This document shows positions 8,932-17,941 of a stretch of 64,000 nucleotides of DNA, one piece after another (positions within the stretch are counted from its first letter, which is position 1; every line of letters begins with the position of its first letter). A program made the position numbers and the translations under genes. Origin of the DNA: Haloterrigena sp. KLK7 (GTDB lineage Archaea > Halobacteriota > Halobacteria > Halobacteriales > Natrialbaceae); assembly GCF_037914945.1 (NCBI RefSeq), contig NZ_CP149787.1, positions 1,798,001 to 1,862,000 of the forward strand, in the 5' to 3' direction. Under the pieces are notes generated by a model. It was not told where the DNA came from. It saw only the letters and a list, made by a program, of their open reading frames with translations, and made no database searches.

Positions 8932-9267
8932 ATGTCGACCGAATCGATCAGTGACCGACGCGAGCACATCCGCTCGATCAGCGTGACAGCGCTGGCTGCC
9001 CTGCTCGGCGTTGCGACGGGGTTCGTCTCCATGATGCTGGTGGGCGACGTGTCGTCGGTCGAGGCGGCGAGCCAGGCCGCGAACGACACGCGAGCGCTCA
9101 TGCTCGTGGCCGGAGCGATCCTCGCTCAGTTCGTCCTCTACGACTTCACGAGCATTTACAACGACGACGAGTTCGGGCCGAAACACTACCTGTTCATCGT
9201 GTTTATGACGTTCTCCCTCTGGTTCGTGACGTGGGGGATCCTGCTCACGACGGAGGCCGCCGCGTAA
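8932..9267 (+). CDS. EMC6-like membrane protein
   Basis: 111 residues with three membrane helices (about 17-40, 58-75 and 84-105) and a short cytoplasmic N-terminus. Size and topology fit the archaeal EMC6-like family, small partners of Oxa1/YidC/EMC3-type insertases. Its stop codon is only two bases from the ATG of ABCE1, so the two are almost certainly co-transcribed. The role in membrane-protein insertion is inferred from the family. Confidence 0.8.
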   Translation: MSTESISDRREHIRSISVTALAALLGVATGFVSMMLVGDVSSVEAASQAANDTRALMLVAGAILAQFVLYDFTSIYNDDEFGPKHYLFIVFMTFSLWFVTWGILLTTEAAA

Positions 9268-9269
9268 TC

Positions 9270-11084
9270 ATGGCTGACGACAGCATCGCCGTCGTAGACC
9301 TCGATCGGTGCCAGCCCGACCGCTGTAGCTACGAGTGCAAGAACTACTGCCCGCCCAACCGAACCGGAAAGGAGTGTATCACCCTCCGCGGCGAGGAGGC
9401 CGACGAGGGCCAACCCGACCAGATCCACATCTCCGAGGAGATCTGTCTGGGCGAGACCTGCGGGATCTGCGTCGAGAAGTGTCCGTTCGACGCCATCGAG
9501 ATCATCAACCTGCCGGAGGAGTTGCAGGACGATCCCGCCCACCGCTACGGCGAGAACGCCTTCTCGCTGTACGGACTGCCCGCTCCCCAGGAGGGGCAGG
9601 TCACCGGCATCCTCGGTCCCAACGGGATCGGGAAGACCACCGCCGTCCGCATCCTCGCGGGGGAACTCGAGCCCAACCTCGGCCGCCACGAGGAGTCGCC
9701 GGGCTGGGACGAGGTCCTCGAGGCCTACCGCGGCACGGAACTGCAGGACTACATCGCCGACGTGCGCGACGGCGACGTCACGATCGCACGGAAGCCCCAG
9801 TACGTCGACCAGATCCCGAACAGCTTCGACGGCAACACCCGCGAGTTGCTCGAGCAAACCGACGAGCGCGGTGCCCTCGACGAACTGGTCGAGCGGCTCT
9901 CGATCGGGCCAGTCATGGAGCAGTCGATCGACGACCTCTCGGGCGGCGAACTCCAGCGGGTCGCCATCGCGGCCACGCTGGCCCGGGACACGGACTTCTA
10001 CTTCCTCGACGAGATCACGCCCTACCTCGACATCGGTCAGCGCGTGACGGCGGCGCGACTGATCCGAGAACTCGCCGAGGAGGAGGATCGGTCGATGCTC
10101 GTCATCGAACACGACCTCGCGATCCTGGACCTGCTCGCCGACACGCTCCACGTCGCCTACGGTGAGCCCGGCGCGTACGGCGTCATCACCGCACCGAAAT
10201 CGGTCCGCAACGGGATCAACGAGTATCTCTCGGGCTACCTCGACAACGAGAACATGCGGATCCGCCCGGACCCCATCGAGTTCGAGGAGCACGCGCCCCG
10301 GGCCGCGTCCCGCGGCGACACGCTCGTCGAGTACCCCGACCTCACCAAGAGCTACGGCGACGGCGAGTTCTCCCTCGAGGTCGAGGGCGGCGAGATCCGG
10401 GAGAACGAGGTGCTCGGCATCGTCGGTCCGAACGGGATCGGGAAGTCGACGTTCGCGAAGCTGTTGACCGGCAACCTCGCGCCCGACGAGGGCGACGCCG
10501 ATCTGGACCTCGATATCTCGTACAAACCGCAGTACGTCACCATCGACCAGCACATGCGGGTCGACGCCTTCCTCTCCTCCATTACGGACCAGTTCGGCTC
10601 GTCCTACTGGAACACCGAGATCGCCCAGCCGCTCCAACTCGAGCGGATCATGGAGCAGAACCTCTCGGACCTCTCGGGCGGGGAGCGCCAGCGGGTCGCC
10701 ATCGCGGCCTGTCTCTCCGACTCGGCGGACCTCTACCTGCTCGACGAGCCCTCCGCGCACCTCGACGTCGAACAGCGCGTGCAGGCGACCAGTGCGATCC
10801 GACGCTACGCCGAACAGCAGGACGCGACGGTCATGGTCATCGACCACGACATCTACATGATCGACCTGCTCGCCGATCGGCTGATGGTCTTCGACGGCGA
10901 ACCCGCCGTCCACGGCCGCGCCGGCCAGCCCCAGCCGATGCGCGACGGGATGAACGAGTTCCTCGCGAACCTCGAGGTCACGTTCCGCCGCGACGAGCGC
11001 ACCTCGCGTCCGCGGATCAACAAGCCTCAGTCGCAACTCGACAAACAGCAGAAGCAGGACGGCGAGTACTACTACGCGCCCTGA
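9270..11084 (+). CDS. abce1: ABCE1/RLI ribosome-recycling ATPase
   Basis: 604 residues from ATG 9270. The protein splits 70S ribosomes after termination together with aRF1 or Pelota. The N-terminal iron-sulfur domain holds cysteines 14, 19, 23, 27, 36 and then 59, 64, 67, 71, enough for two [4Fe-4S] clusters. Two ATP-binding domains follow. NBD1 has Walker A GPNGIGKT at 116-123, signature LSGGELQRV and Walker B FYFLDEI. NBD2 has Walker A near residue 386, LSGGERQRV and LYLLDEPSAHLD. All catalytic elements are intact. The open frame extends upstream to 9231, but that part overlaps the EMC6-like gene, so the ATG at 9270 is preferred. Confidence 0.97.
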   Translation: MADDSIAVVDLDRCQPDRCSYECKNYCPPNRTGKECITLRGEEADEGQPDQIHISEEICLGETCGICVEKCPFDAIEIINLPEELQDDPAHRYGENAFSLYGLPAPQEGQVTGILGPNGIGKTTAVRILAGELEPNLGRHEESPGWDEVLEAYRGTELQDYIADVRDGDVTIARKPQYVDQIPNSFDGNTRELLEQTDERGALDELVERLSIGPVMEQSIDDLSGGELQRVAIAATLARDTDFYFLDEITPYLDIGQRVTAARLIRELAEEEDRSMLVIEHDLAILDLLADTLHVAYGEPGAYGVITAPKSVRNGINEYLSGYLDNENMRIRPDPIEFEEHAPRAASRGDTLVEYPDLTKSYGDGEFSLEVEGGEIRENEVLGIVGPNGIGKSTFAKLLTGNLAPDEGDADLDLDISYKPQYVTIDQHMRVDAFLSSITDQFGSSYWNTEIAQPLQLERIMEQNLSDLSGGERQRVAIAACLSDSADLYLLDEPSAHLDVEQRVQATSAIRRYAEQQDATVMVIDHDIYMIDLLADRLMVFDGEPAVHGRAGQPQPMRDGMNEFLANLEVTFRRDERTSRPRINKPQSQLDKQQKQDGEYYYAP

Positions 11085-11092
11085 TCGCGCGT

Positions 11093-11950
11093 CTATTCTC
11101 TATCGAGATCGTCGAGTCGCGCCAGTTCCTCGTCGGTCAGATCGACCGACGTCGCGGCGACGTTCGCCTCGAGGTGCTCGAGGCTCGCGGTTCCCGGGAT
11201 CGGGATCGTAACGTCCGAGCGTTCGAGCAGCCACGCGAGCGCAATCTGGTACCGCGACGCATCGTGCGCGTCGGCCACGTCGTCGAGAACGTCGTTCCCG
11301 TCCTCGAGGGTCGCCTTGTCGATCGGCGAGTAGGGAATGAATCCGATACCGGCGTTCTCGCAGACTGAGAGGACGTCCTCCTGATCGCGATTGGCGACGT
11401 TGTAGTAGTTCTGGACGGTCGCGACGTCTGCGACGTCGCGAGCGCGCTCGAGTTGATCGGCGTCGACGTTGCTCAGTCCGATGTGGCGGACGATCCCTTC
11501 GTCTTTCAGCTCGGCGAGGGCGGTCACCGAGTCTTCGATGGGCACGTCGGGATCCGGCTTGTGGTACTGGTAGAGATCGATCGTCTCGGTCTCGAGTCGA
11601 ACGCGGCTGCGCAGCGCCGCGTTCTTCAGGTACGCGGGATCACCGCTGACTGTGGTGCTCGCGTCCGGTTGTTTGAGAATACCGCCCTTGGTCGCGACGA
11701 CGACGTCGTCGCGGTCGACGTCGATCGCCCGCCCGACGACGCACTCGCTCGAGCCGTTGCCGTACATGTCCGCGGTGTCGACGAAGTCGACGCCGAGCTC
11801 GACCGCGCGCTCGAGGACGCTCTCCGCGGCATCGACGTCGTCCGGCCAGTACATATTGTTCGACCCACCGAGGCTCATCGCGCCGAACCCGAGCCGGTGG
11901 ACGGTCATCTCACCGCCGATATCGAACGTCTCGCTCTCGTTGACTCCCAT
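11093..11950 (-). CDS. Aldo/keto reductase
   Basis: 285 residues forming an (alpha/beta)8 NADPH-dependent reductase of the YhdN/general-stress-69 group. The catalytic tetrad is visible: D58, Y63 (in DMYGNGSSE), K88 (ATKGG) and the histidine of YQYHKPDP. The C-terminal IPGTASLEHLEANV is the cofactor-binding segment. It converges on the ABCE1 gene, with eight bases between stops. The substrate cannot be told from sequence. Confidence 0.9.
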   Translation of the reverse strand: MGVNESETFDIGGEMTVHRLGFGAMSLGGSNNMYWPDDVDAAESVLERAVELGVDFVDTADMYGNGSSECVVGRAIDVDRDDVVVATKGGILKQPDASTTVSGDPAYLKNAALRSRVRLETETIDLYQYHKPDPDVPIEDSVTALAELKDEGIVRHIGLSNVDADQLERARDVADVATVQNYYNVANRDQEDVLSVCENAGIGFIPYSPIDKATLEDGNDVLDDVADAHDASRYQIALAWLLERSDVTIPIPGTASLEHLEANVAATSVDLTDEELARLDDLDRE

Positions 11951-12025
11951 GCGTTCTCCTCGACCGAACTACGACACTGCTACTGATAGCTCTGGCTCTC
12001 GAAAACCGGCGGGGAAACCGATCCG

Positions 12026-12547
12026 CTAGCTAATCAGACGCTGACAGCTCCCGCAGAGGTTCTCCTCCTTGATGTCGACCTCGCGGACCGTCGGCGAGAA
12101 GTTCATCACGCAGCGGTTGTTGTCGCAGTGCTCCAGGCCGTAGGTGTGGCCGATCTCGTGGACGATCTCCTTGCGAACGCGGTCCTCGAAGATGTCCTCG
12201 GCGCTCTGGTTCGAGAAGCCGCCGTCGCTCGAGGTCTGGAGGCGGTAGGTCGAGACGACGCTCCCGCTGCCGTCGAGATAGGCCAGGCCGAAGACGTAGT
12301 TGCGACGCCGGTAGAAGAGATCGTGGGGCGTGATCGCGATGTTTTTCGTCCCGCGGCCGACCCGTTCGGCGAGCTGGATGAACGTTTCGGCGGCGTACTG
12401 GTTCCGGTCGGCGTCGTAGGCACCGTTCGGGACCGACTGCGAGTCGTTGACCGAGACGTCGCAGTCGTAGACCGATCGCAACGCGGCGGAGGCCGCCCGC
12501 TTGACGTTCGCGGGGACGTTGCCGACCGGCACGATATCGACGAGCAT
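12026..12547 (-). CDS. amzA: Archaemetzincin family zinc metalloprotease
   Basis: 173 residues from ATG 12547. The family signature is complete: H130-E-I-G-H134-x5-H140 for catalytic zinc, directly followed by C141-x4-C146-V-M148 and later C165-x2-C168, which bind a second structural zinc. The longer frame upstream (to 13105) overlaps the divergent UPF0146 gene antisense and is not coding. The length is normal for archaeal archaemetzincins. Proteolytic targets are unknown. Confidence 0.95.
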   Translation of the reverse strand: MLVDIVPVGNVPANVKRAASAALRSVYDCDVSVNDSQSVPNGAYDADRNQYAAETFIQLAERVGRGTKNIAITPHDLFYRRRNYVFGLAYLDGSGSVVSTYRLQTSSDGGFSNQSAEDIFEDRVRKEIVHEIGHTYGLEHCDNNRCVMNFSPTVREVDIKEENLCGSCQRLIS

Positions 12548-12586
12548 GGCAAGGGCTATGGCCGCGGGTGGCATAAACGTCCCGCC

Positions 12587-12991
12587 GTGGCCCACTCTCG
12601 CCGGAACTCGGAGACGCTGCTCGAGACCCTGGCCGAATACGATCGACTCGTCGAGATCGGAATCGGTCGCCGGACCGACGTGGCGGCCGCGCTGGCCGAA
12701 CGCGGCGTCGCCGTTACCGCGACCGACGTCCACGACCGTCCGGTACCCGACGGCGTGCGGTTCGTCCGCGACGACGTCGTCGATCCCGATCCGGCGGTCT
12801 ACGCCGCCGCCGATGCGATCTACGCGTTGAACCTCCCGCCGGAACTCCACCGACCGGCGCTCGAGGCCGCCCGCGAGGCCGACGCCGCCCTCCTGTTCAC
12901 GACGCTGGGCGGCGACCAGCCCGCGATCCCGGTCGAACGGCGGACCGTCGAAACGGGGACGCTGTACGTCGCTCGAGCGATGGATCGGTGA
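12587..12991 (+). CDS. UPF0146 family protein
   Basis: 134 residues from GTG 12587 (reads MAHSRRNSETLLETL). A Rossmann-like pattern is visible: YDRLVEIGIGRRTDVAAAL, then VTATDV, then VDPDPAVYAAADAIYALN. This resembles a truncated SAM-methyltransferase fold as in UPF0146. It lies divergent from archaemetzincin with 39 bases between starts. Extending upstream would run antisense through amzA, so the GTG is preferred. The biochemical function is not established. Confidence 0.8.
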   Translation: MAHSRRNSETLLETLAEYDRLVEIGIGRRTDVAAALAERGVAVTATDVHDRPVPDGVRFVRDDVVDPDPAVYAAADAIYALNLPPELHRPALEAAREADAALLFTTLGGDQPAIPVERRTVETGTLYVARAMDR

Positions 12992-13121
12992 GCGGCCGCG
13001 ATCCCGGTGCCGGCAACTGTCGAGTGGCACCCACTCGAGGACGGCCGGAACGCAATCGCGACCGACGTCCGTTCGTTCACGGTCGAAGGAATTACCTCTA
13101 TTCACGATAGTTCAGTGACCA

Positions 13122-13814
13122 ATGATCCCCGGCTCCGTCCCGGCCATCATCCTCGCCGTTCTCGCCCTCGTCGTCCTCGTGGCGCTCGTCGCCGTCGTGA
13201 GCTCGCTGTCCCGACTCCTGTTGCGACTCCTCGCGGCACCCGGTGTCGTCGTCCACGAGTTCGCCCACGAGCAGGTCTGTCACCTCGTTGGGGTCCCCGT
13301 CGCCGAGGTGGCCTATTTCCGGTTCGGCGATCCGCCGGGATACGTCCGCCACGCCCAGCCCGGCCGGTACCGCGACTCGTTCGCGATCAGCGTCGCCCCG
13401 TTTCTCGTCAATACCCTCGTCTCGGTCGCGGTCTTTCTCGGGTTCGCCGCGCTCGCGTCGTCGCTGGGAATCGCGGACGCCCTCGCCCTCGCGACCGCCG
13501 ACCCGACCGCGGCGGTGACCGCGCTCCGTGATCGTCTCGCGGCGGCCTCGAGCGGCGCGCTCGCGCTTACGGCCGCGCTGGGATGGCTCGGCCTCGCGGT
13601 CGGGGTGCAGGCGTTCCCGAGCACCGGCGACGCGTACACGCTCTGGACGCGCTCCCGGTCGGAGTGGCGCCGGACGCCGGTCGTCCTGCTCGGCGTCCCC
13701 GTCGTCGCCGTGATCTACCTCGCGAACCTGCTCTCGTGGCTGTGGGCCGACGTCCTGTACGCGCTGGGGCTCTGTCTCCTCGCGTTCTACGCGGTCGGCG
13801 GACTCGGGTTCTGA
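13122..13814 (+). CDS. M50-like membrane metalloprotease
   Basis: 230 residues with about five membrane helices. An HExxH zinc motif lies at the end of the first hydrophobic region (VVHEFAHEQVCHL), as in M50-type or DUF3267-like intramembrane proteases. A candidate third ligand region (PSTGDAYTLW) lies before the last two helices. It is the smallest of three M50-like genes in the window and has no PDZ or CBS domain. Substrate unknown. Confidence 0.75.
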   Translation: MIPGSVPAIILAVLALVVLVALVAVVSSLSRLLLRLLAAPGVVVHEFAHEQVCHLVGVPVAEVAYFRFGDPPGYVRHAQPGRYRDSFAISVAPFLVNTLVSVAVFLGFAALASSLGIADALALATADPTAAVTALRDRLAAASSGALALTAALGWLGLAVGVQAFPSTGDAYTLWTRSRSEWRRTPVVLLGVPVVAVIYLANLLSWLWADVLYALGLCLLAFYAVGGLGF

Positions 13815-13953
13815 GGCCGCACGGACGCCGAGCGATCGCGGTGCGCGGTCGATCGCGTCCCGTAACGGCGGTGTGGACGGCAGTCTCGGTCGCGACGCGA
13901 GCGCGTGAGCGGAATCCGACCGCCTTTACCTTCGGCGGCCCGTCTGGACGGGT

Positions 13954-14835
13954 ATGAACGCAGACGCCGTCGTGTTAGACGTCGACGGAGTGCTCGTCGA
14001 CGTCGCCGACTCCTACCGACGCGCGATCGTCGACTCCGTCGAGCGCGTCTACGACCGAACGATCCGCAAGGCCGACATCCAGCAGTTCAAGGACGCCGGC
14101 GGGTTCAACAACGACTGGGAACTCACCTACGCCGCCGCGCTCTACGTGCTCGCCACGAGCGAGGGATACGGCGAGTCGATCGACGACTTCACGGACGAGA
14201 TCGCCGCCCGCGGCGGCGGCCTCGAGGCCGCCGAGGACGCGATCCGCGCCGACCTCGGCGCGCGGGCGACCCAGCGCGTCCTCGAGCGGTGGGACCGCGA
14301 GCGGCTCCGCGACGTCTTCCAGCAGCTGTACCTCGGCGCCGACCTCTATCGGGGCCTCGAGGGCGGCGAGCCCGATATCGAGACGCGCGGATTCATCCAC
14401 GACGAACCGGTCCTGCTCGAGGAGGCGACCCGGGACGCCCTCGTCGAGGACGACGACCTCGCAGTCGGCGTACTGACGGGCCGGCCGGCGGCCGAGGCCG
14501 AGATCGCTCTCGAGCGCGTCGGTCTCGAGGCGGTGATCCCCCTCGAGCATCGGTTCACGATGGACGACTGGGAGGAGGGCAAACCCCACCCGCGGGCGCT
14601 GACGACCCTCGCGGAGCGATTCGACGCCGATCGGGTGGTCTTCGTCGGCGACACGCTGGACGACGTCCGGACGGCGAACAACGCCCGTGAGGCGGACCCG
14701 GAGCGGGAGTATCACGGCATCGGCGTCCTCACGGGCGGCCTGACGGGTGCGGAAGGGCGACAGAAGTACGAGGCCGAAGAGGCGTCCGCCGTCCTCGAGT
14801 CGATCAACGAACTCCCGGAACTGCTCGAGTCGTAG
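13954..14835 (+). CDS. HAD-superfamily phosphatase (TIGR01548 type)
   Basis: 293 residues, HAD class IA. Motif I is D9-V-D11-G-V, with the aspartate nucleophile and acid/base. Motif II is the Thr of VLTGRP, motif III the Lys of EEGKPHP, and motif [13 protein letters not shown]. The cap lies between about residues 20 and 170. The TIGR01548 group occurs in archaea and has been linked to histidine biosynthesis, but the substrate is unproven. The start ATG is preceded by a short AT-rich promoter region. Confidence 0.85.
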   Translation: MNADAVVLDVDGVLVDVADSYRRAIVDSVERVYDRTIRKADIQQFKDAGGFNNDWELTYAAALYVLATSEGYGESIDDFTDEIAARGGGLEAAEDAIRADLGARATQRVLERWDRERLRDVFQQLYLGADLYRGLEGGEPDIETRGFIHDEPVLLEEATRDALVEDDDLAVGVLTGRPAAEAEIALERVGLEAVIPLEHRFTMDDWEEGKPHPRALTTLAERFDADRVVFVGDTLDDVRTANNAREADPEREYHGIGVLTGGLTGAEGRQKYEAEEASAVLESINELPELLES

Positions 14836-14882
14836 GCTCCCCGGTCGTTCTCCCGGCCTTTCTCTCAGAATCCAAACCGAAC

Positions 14883-14890
14883 GCATATAT
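14883..14890 (+). promoter_or_regulatory. TATA-like box of the frameshifted small gene
   Basis: GCATATAT lies 27-34 nt upstream of ATG 14917, at the usual distance for a leaderless haloarchaeal promoter. It suggests the broken gene at 14917 was, or is, expressed. Confidence 0.5.
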
Positions 14891-14916
14891 GGCAACTCGG
14901 GGAGAAATTACCATCG

Positions 14917-15263
14917 ATGGCGACGACACTCCGATCGAGCGTCGACACGGTCCTCGCCGATGCCAACCGAGCGTTCGGCACCTTCGTCGGACTGCTGTGG
15001 GTCTGTCTCCTCGTCGGACTGCTCGTCGCTCGAGCGGCCGCGCCGGCGTCGTCTGAACTGGTTGGACCGGCCGAACTGGGCCTGTCCGCGGCGTTCGTCG
15101 CGGCCGCTCTCGGCACGACGTGGCTCGAGGGCGGCGGCTACGAGCGGCTCGGGGCGGGTGGCTGACCGACGACCGCGTCGCCGCGACCGTCGCGATTGGG
15201 GTCCAGCTCGCGGCCTGCTGGCTCGGCTTCACGACCGACGTCTCCCGACCGCTGTCGACGTGA
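14917..15263 (+). pseudogene. Small three-helix membrane protein interrupted by a probable frameshift
   Basis: The frame from ATG 14917 gives two membrane helices (VGLLWVCLLVGLLVARA and a second ending GTTW) and stops at 15163-15165. The reading continues coherently in another frame from CTG 15162 as LTDDRVAATVAIG..., with a third hydrophobic helix, to TGA 15261-15263. Adding one G in the run GGGCGGGTGG (15152-15161) would restore a protein of about 116 residues (GAGWLTDDR across the junction). It is either a true inactivating deletion, a sequencing error in a G run, or a coincidence. Function unknown. Confidence 0.55.
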
Positions 15264-15278
15264 CCGTCCGATGATAGA

Positions 15279-16118
15279 TTACGACGAGTCGCTCGAGTCC
15301 GTTCCGAGTCCCGGATAGTCGGCGACGATCCCGTCGACGCCGGCGGCGGCCAGCGCCTCGAACTGGTGCCAGTTCTCGGCCGTCCAGACGTTGACCGTTC
15401 GCCCCTCGGCGTGGGCTTCCTCGAGGATATCGACCTCGGGTGTAGCGTCACTGAACCCGGCGTACTCGGTGGTCGCGAGCGGCGTCCCGGCGATCGCGTT
15501 TCTCGGCGGGTGGATCGCCTCGCAGTCGTACCGGCGGGCGATCTCGAGTCCCGCCTCGAGGTCGTCCCAGACGAGCGTCGCGGCGGCGTATCGCGGCGCG
15601 ACCTCGCGGACGGCCGCGAGCGCGCCCTCGCAGAACGACGAGAAGAGGAGTTCGCCGTCGAAGGCCTCGCAGTCCTCGATCACGCGCTCGACGAACGGCG
15701 TCCAGACCGCACGGCGCTCGTCGCGCTCGGCGTCGGGGAGCGACTCGGCGACCCGCAGGTCGGTCGTCCCCGGGTTCTTCAGTTCGACGTTGACGCCGAT
15801 CGTCTCGGGGATCGCCTCGAGCAGTCCGGCGAGCGTCGGGACCGGTTCGTCAGTGCCGAGGACGCGCGCCGTTCGGAGGTCCTCGAGCGACGTTTCCCAG
15901 ACGTACCCCGACGAATCGGTGAGCGGGCGACCGTCGCGGGCGCTGGTGCCCTCGAGGCGCTCGTCGTGGATCACGACCGGCGTGCCGCAGGCGGCCGGCT
16001 GGACGTCGATCTCGAGCATCGCGGCGTCGTGGTTTGCGGCGGTCTCGACCGCTGCGATCGTGTTCTCGGGCGCGACGCCGGCGTAGCCGCGGTGGGCGAT
16101 GACGGCTGGCTCTGCCAT
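15279..16118 (-). CDS. ugpQ: Glycerophosphodiester phosphodiesterase
   Basis: 279 residues, TIM-barrel GDPD. It hydrolyses glycerophosphodiesters to glycerol-3-phosphate and an alcohol. Visible active-site elements are H9-R10-G-Y with PENT downstream, the metal ligands in LEIDVQ, and the second histidine in VVIHDERL. A late barrel strand reads VNVWTAEN. There is no signal peptide, so a cytoplasmic enzyme is expected. Haloarchaeal phospholipids are archaeol-based, so the natural substrate may be a lipid-headgroup breakdown product (inference). Confidence 0.93.
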   Translation of the reverse strand: MAEPAVIAHRGYAGVAPENTIAAVETAANHDAAMLEIDVQPAACGTPVVIHDERLEGTSARDGRPLTDSSGYVWETSLEDLRTARVLGTDEPVPTLAGLLEAIPETIGVNVELKNPGTTDLRVAESLPDAERDERRAVWTPFVERVIEDCEAFDGELLFSSFCEGALAAVREVAPRYAAATLVWDDLEAGLEIARRYDCEAIHPPRNAIAGTPLATTEYAGFSDATPEVDILEEAHAEGRTVNVWTAENWHQFEALAAAGVDGIVADYPGLGTDSSDSS

Positions 16119-16225
16119 AGGTGAGTGACGACGGCGCGGCTAATGGAGGCTGCGTTCTCTCGGATGACTGTCTCGGGCCACAGTTCGACGACTCGAGGAA
16201 ACGGACCGAACGCGCCGCTCGTCCC

Positions 16226-16351
16226 GGCAACGGGGAGTGCCACACCCTCCCCAGCCGATTCGCTCGTTCGCTCTGCTCACTCGCTCATCCCTCGCGCGCT
16301 CGTATCGACCGCCCTCGTTTTCACTCGGACGGTCGACAGCGCGCGCCACCG
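16226..16351. repeat. Dispersed repeat, copy A
   Basis: Shares with copy B (20251-20374) the block GGCAACGGGG, the next block GCCACACCCTCCCCAGCCGA, a run of CGCTCGTTCG-type words, CATCCCTCGCGC, and an end block AGCGCGCGCCACCG. An internal hairpin pairs TCGACCG (16305-16311) with CGGTCGA (16330-16336). It lies between ugpQ and the LLM gene, outside coding sequence. No target-site duplication or transposase is visible. Confidence 0.75.
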
Positions 16352-16381
16352 CTCTCCAATTGTCCAGTCGGTCTCTCGAGG

Positions 16382-17425
16382 CTATTCGCGCGACTCGAGT
16401 CCGACGGCGTCGGCGAGCAGCTCGTGCGAGCGCAGCGTCGTCTCGGGATCGGCGTGCTGGCTCTGGATCACGACCTCGTCCACGCCGGCCTGGGACGTCA
16501 GTTCCTCGAGGATTTCTCGGGCCGTCGACGGACTGCCGGAGAGGTGGCGGGGCCACTCGCCGGGCGCGATGTCCGTCGACGACATCGGCTCGGGAACCCC
16601 GCCGAGGACGTCGATCGCGCGGTCGACCGACCTGATCGGGAGGCGGTCGACCCGTCCGTTTCGAAGCAGTCGCGACGAGGCCTCGGCGACGGCGCGGAGC
16701 CGCGCGGCCTCCTCGTCGGTCTCGGCGCAGGTCAGGTTTACCGCGATGGCGCCGCGCGGCTCCTCGGGGCTGGCGCCGTGCGCGGCGGGGTCGAAGTGCT
16801 TCCGGTAGGTCTCGAACGCCTGCACGGCCGGTTCGGGGCGGATGAACGCGGCGAAGGAGTACGGCAGTCCCAGTTCGCCGGCGATCTTCGCGCTCGCTGG
16901 ACTCGAGCCGTGGACCCAGATTTCCGGCGCGGAGTCGCCAGCGCGGGGCACCTCGAGGTCGCGGAACGGGTGGTCGCCCTCGAATCCGCCGTAGAGGTGC
17001 TTGACGACCTCGTCGATCTTCTCCGCCTGATCGTCGCCGGTCCGCCGGCGCTGGCTGCGATCCGGCTGGAGGGCGAGATCGCTCGCCGGGTTCCCCGTCG
17101 CCCGCCCCAGTCCGAGGTCGATGCGGTCGGGCTCGAGCGCATCGAGGACGCCGAACGTCTCCGCGACCTTGTACGGGCTGTAGTGGTTCAACAGGACGGT
17201 CCCGGAGCCGACCCGGATGTCCTCGGTCTTCGCGGCCACGTGCGGAATCAGTACCTCCGGCGTCGTGCTCGCGACCGAGTCGGTGAAGTCGTGGTGTTCG
17301 GCCACCCAGAACCGCGAGTAGCCGAGCCGTTCGGCCTGCCGGGCGCGTTCGACCGTGTGTTCGAACGCTTCCGTCGCGGTGCCGTCCTCCGGCATCGGTG
17401 CGAGATCGACGATCGAGAGCTCCAT
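16382..17425 (-). CDS. LLM-class flavin-dependent oxidoreductase
   Basis: 347 residues, luciferase-like TIM barrel. Recognisable stretches are FWVAEHHDF, VGSGTVLLNHYSPYKVAE and DLGLGRATG, which belong to the single-subunit bacterial-luciferase-like group using FMN or F420. An F420:NADP reductase gene lies 0.5 kb away, so reduced F420 is a possible cofactor, but neither the cofactor nor the substrate can be decided from sequence. Length is standard. Confidence 0.9.
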   Translation of the reverse strand: MELSIVDLAPMPEDGTATEAFEHTVERARQAERLGYSRFWVAEHHDFTDSVASTTPEVLIPHVAAKTEDIRVGSGTVLLNHYSPYKVAETFGVLDALEPDRIDLGLGRATGNPASDLALQPDRSQRRRTGDDQAEKIDEVVKHLYGGFEGDHPFRDLEVPRAGDSAPEIWVHGSSPASAKIAGELGLPYSFAAFIRPEPAVQAFETYRKHFDPAAHGASPEEPRGAIAVNLTCAETDEEAARLRAVAEASSRLLRNGRVDRLPIRSVDRAIDVLGGVPEPMSSTDIAPGEWPRHLSGSPSTAREILEELTSQAGVDEVVIQSQHADPETTLRSHELLADAVGLESRE

Positions 17426-17557
17426 ACCGGACGGTGGGGTCAGCGCGGGAAGTGTGTACGCTTTCGGCGAGCCCTTGCCGACTCTCGGTCGGCCGGCGAT
17501 GCCGGGCCGACCACTGACGGCCCAGCATTCACCCCGCTCGCTCCCGAAGTCGCTTCC

Positions 17558-17815
17558 GTGACTGGAACTACCCTCGAGGACGTCGAACGGAGCCTCGATC
17601 GCGCGGCCGACCTCGAGACCGAGGAAGCGGTGTCGGTCCTGCGGACCGCCCGTCAGGACATCGAGGACCTGGGATCCGATCCGGACGTCGACGAACAGCG
17701 ACGGCGGGACCTCGCGGAGCGCCTCGACCAGCGGATCCGCGAGGTGAAAGAGCGCGACGCGTACGACAGCGGACTGGGCGCGGCGATGAATCCCGAAGAC
17801 GACGAAGCGCCCTGA
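17558..17815 (+). CDS. Small acidic helical protein, unknown function
   Basis: 85 residues from GTG 17558. It is strongly charged and helical (LEDVERSLDRAADLE, then RRRDLAERLDQRIREVKER) with an acidic C-terminus. The composition is that of a real haloarchaeal protein. A longer open frame upstream to 16121 is antisense to the LLM gene and is not coding. I do not recognise a domain; a coiled-coil or helical hairpin is likely. Confidence 0.65.
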   Translation: MTGTTLEDVERSLDRAADLETEEAVSVLRTARQDIEDLGSDPDVDEQRRRDLAERLDQRIREVKERDAYDSGLGAAMNPEDDEAP

Positions 17816-17941
17816 GGCACTCGGGATCGGACCGTCGGTCCGCGAGTGAGTCGATCCGTCCGACGCCGTGGCCGTCCGAGAACCCGGCGAGATCGGCCGG
17901 CCTCCACCCCTTTTATTCGGGAGCCGTCCGCAGAGTCGGGT

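Noticed and set aside
9186-11036. 616-codon open frame antisense to ABCE1
   Set aside because: It mirrors the ABCE1 gene exactly, has no domain and is rich in Val/Asp/Arg as expected from reading GC-rich codons backwards.
12548-13105. N-terminal extension of archaemetzincin
   Set aside because: It runs antisense through the UPF0146 gene; the known family length fits the ATG at 12547.
16121-17557. Long plus-strand frame leading into the 85-residue protein
   Set aside because: It is antisense to the LLM gene; only the part after GTG 17558 has protein-like composition.
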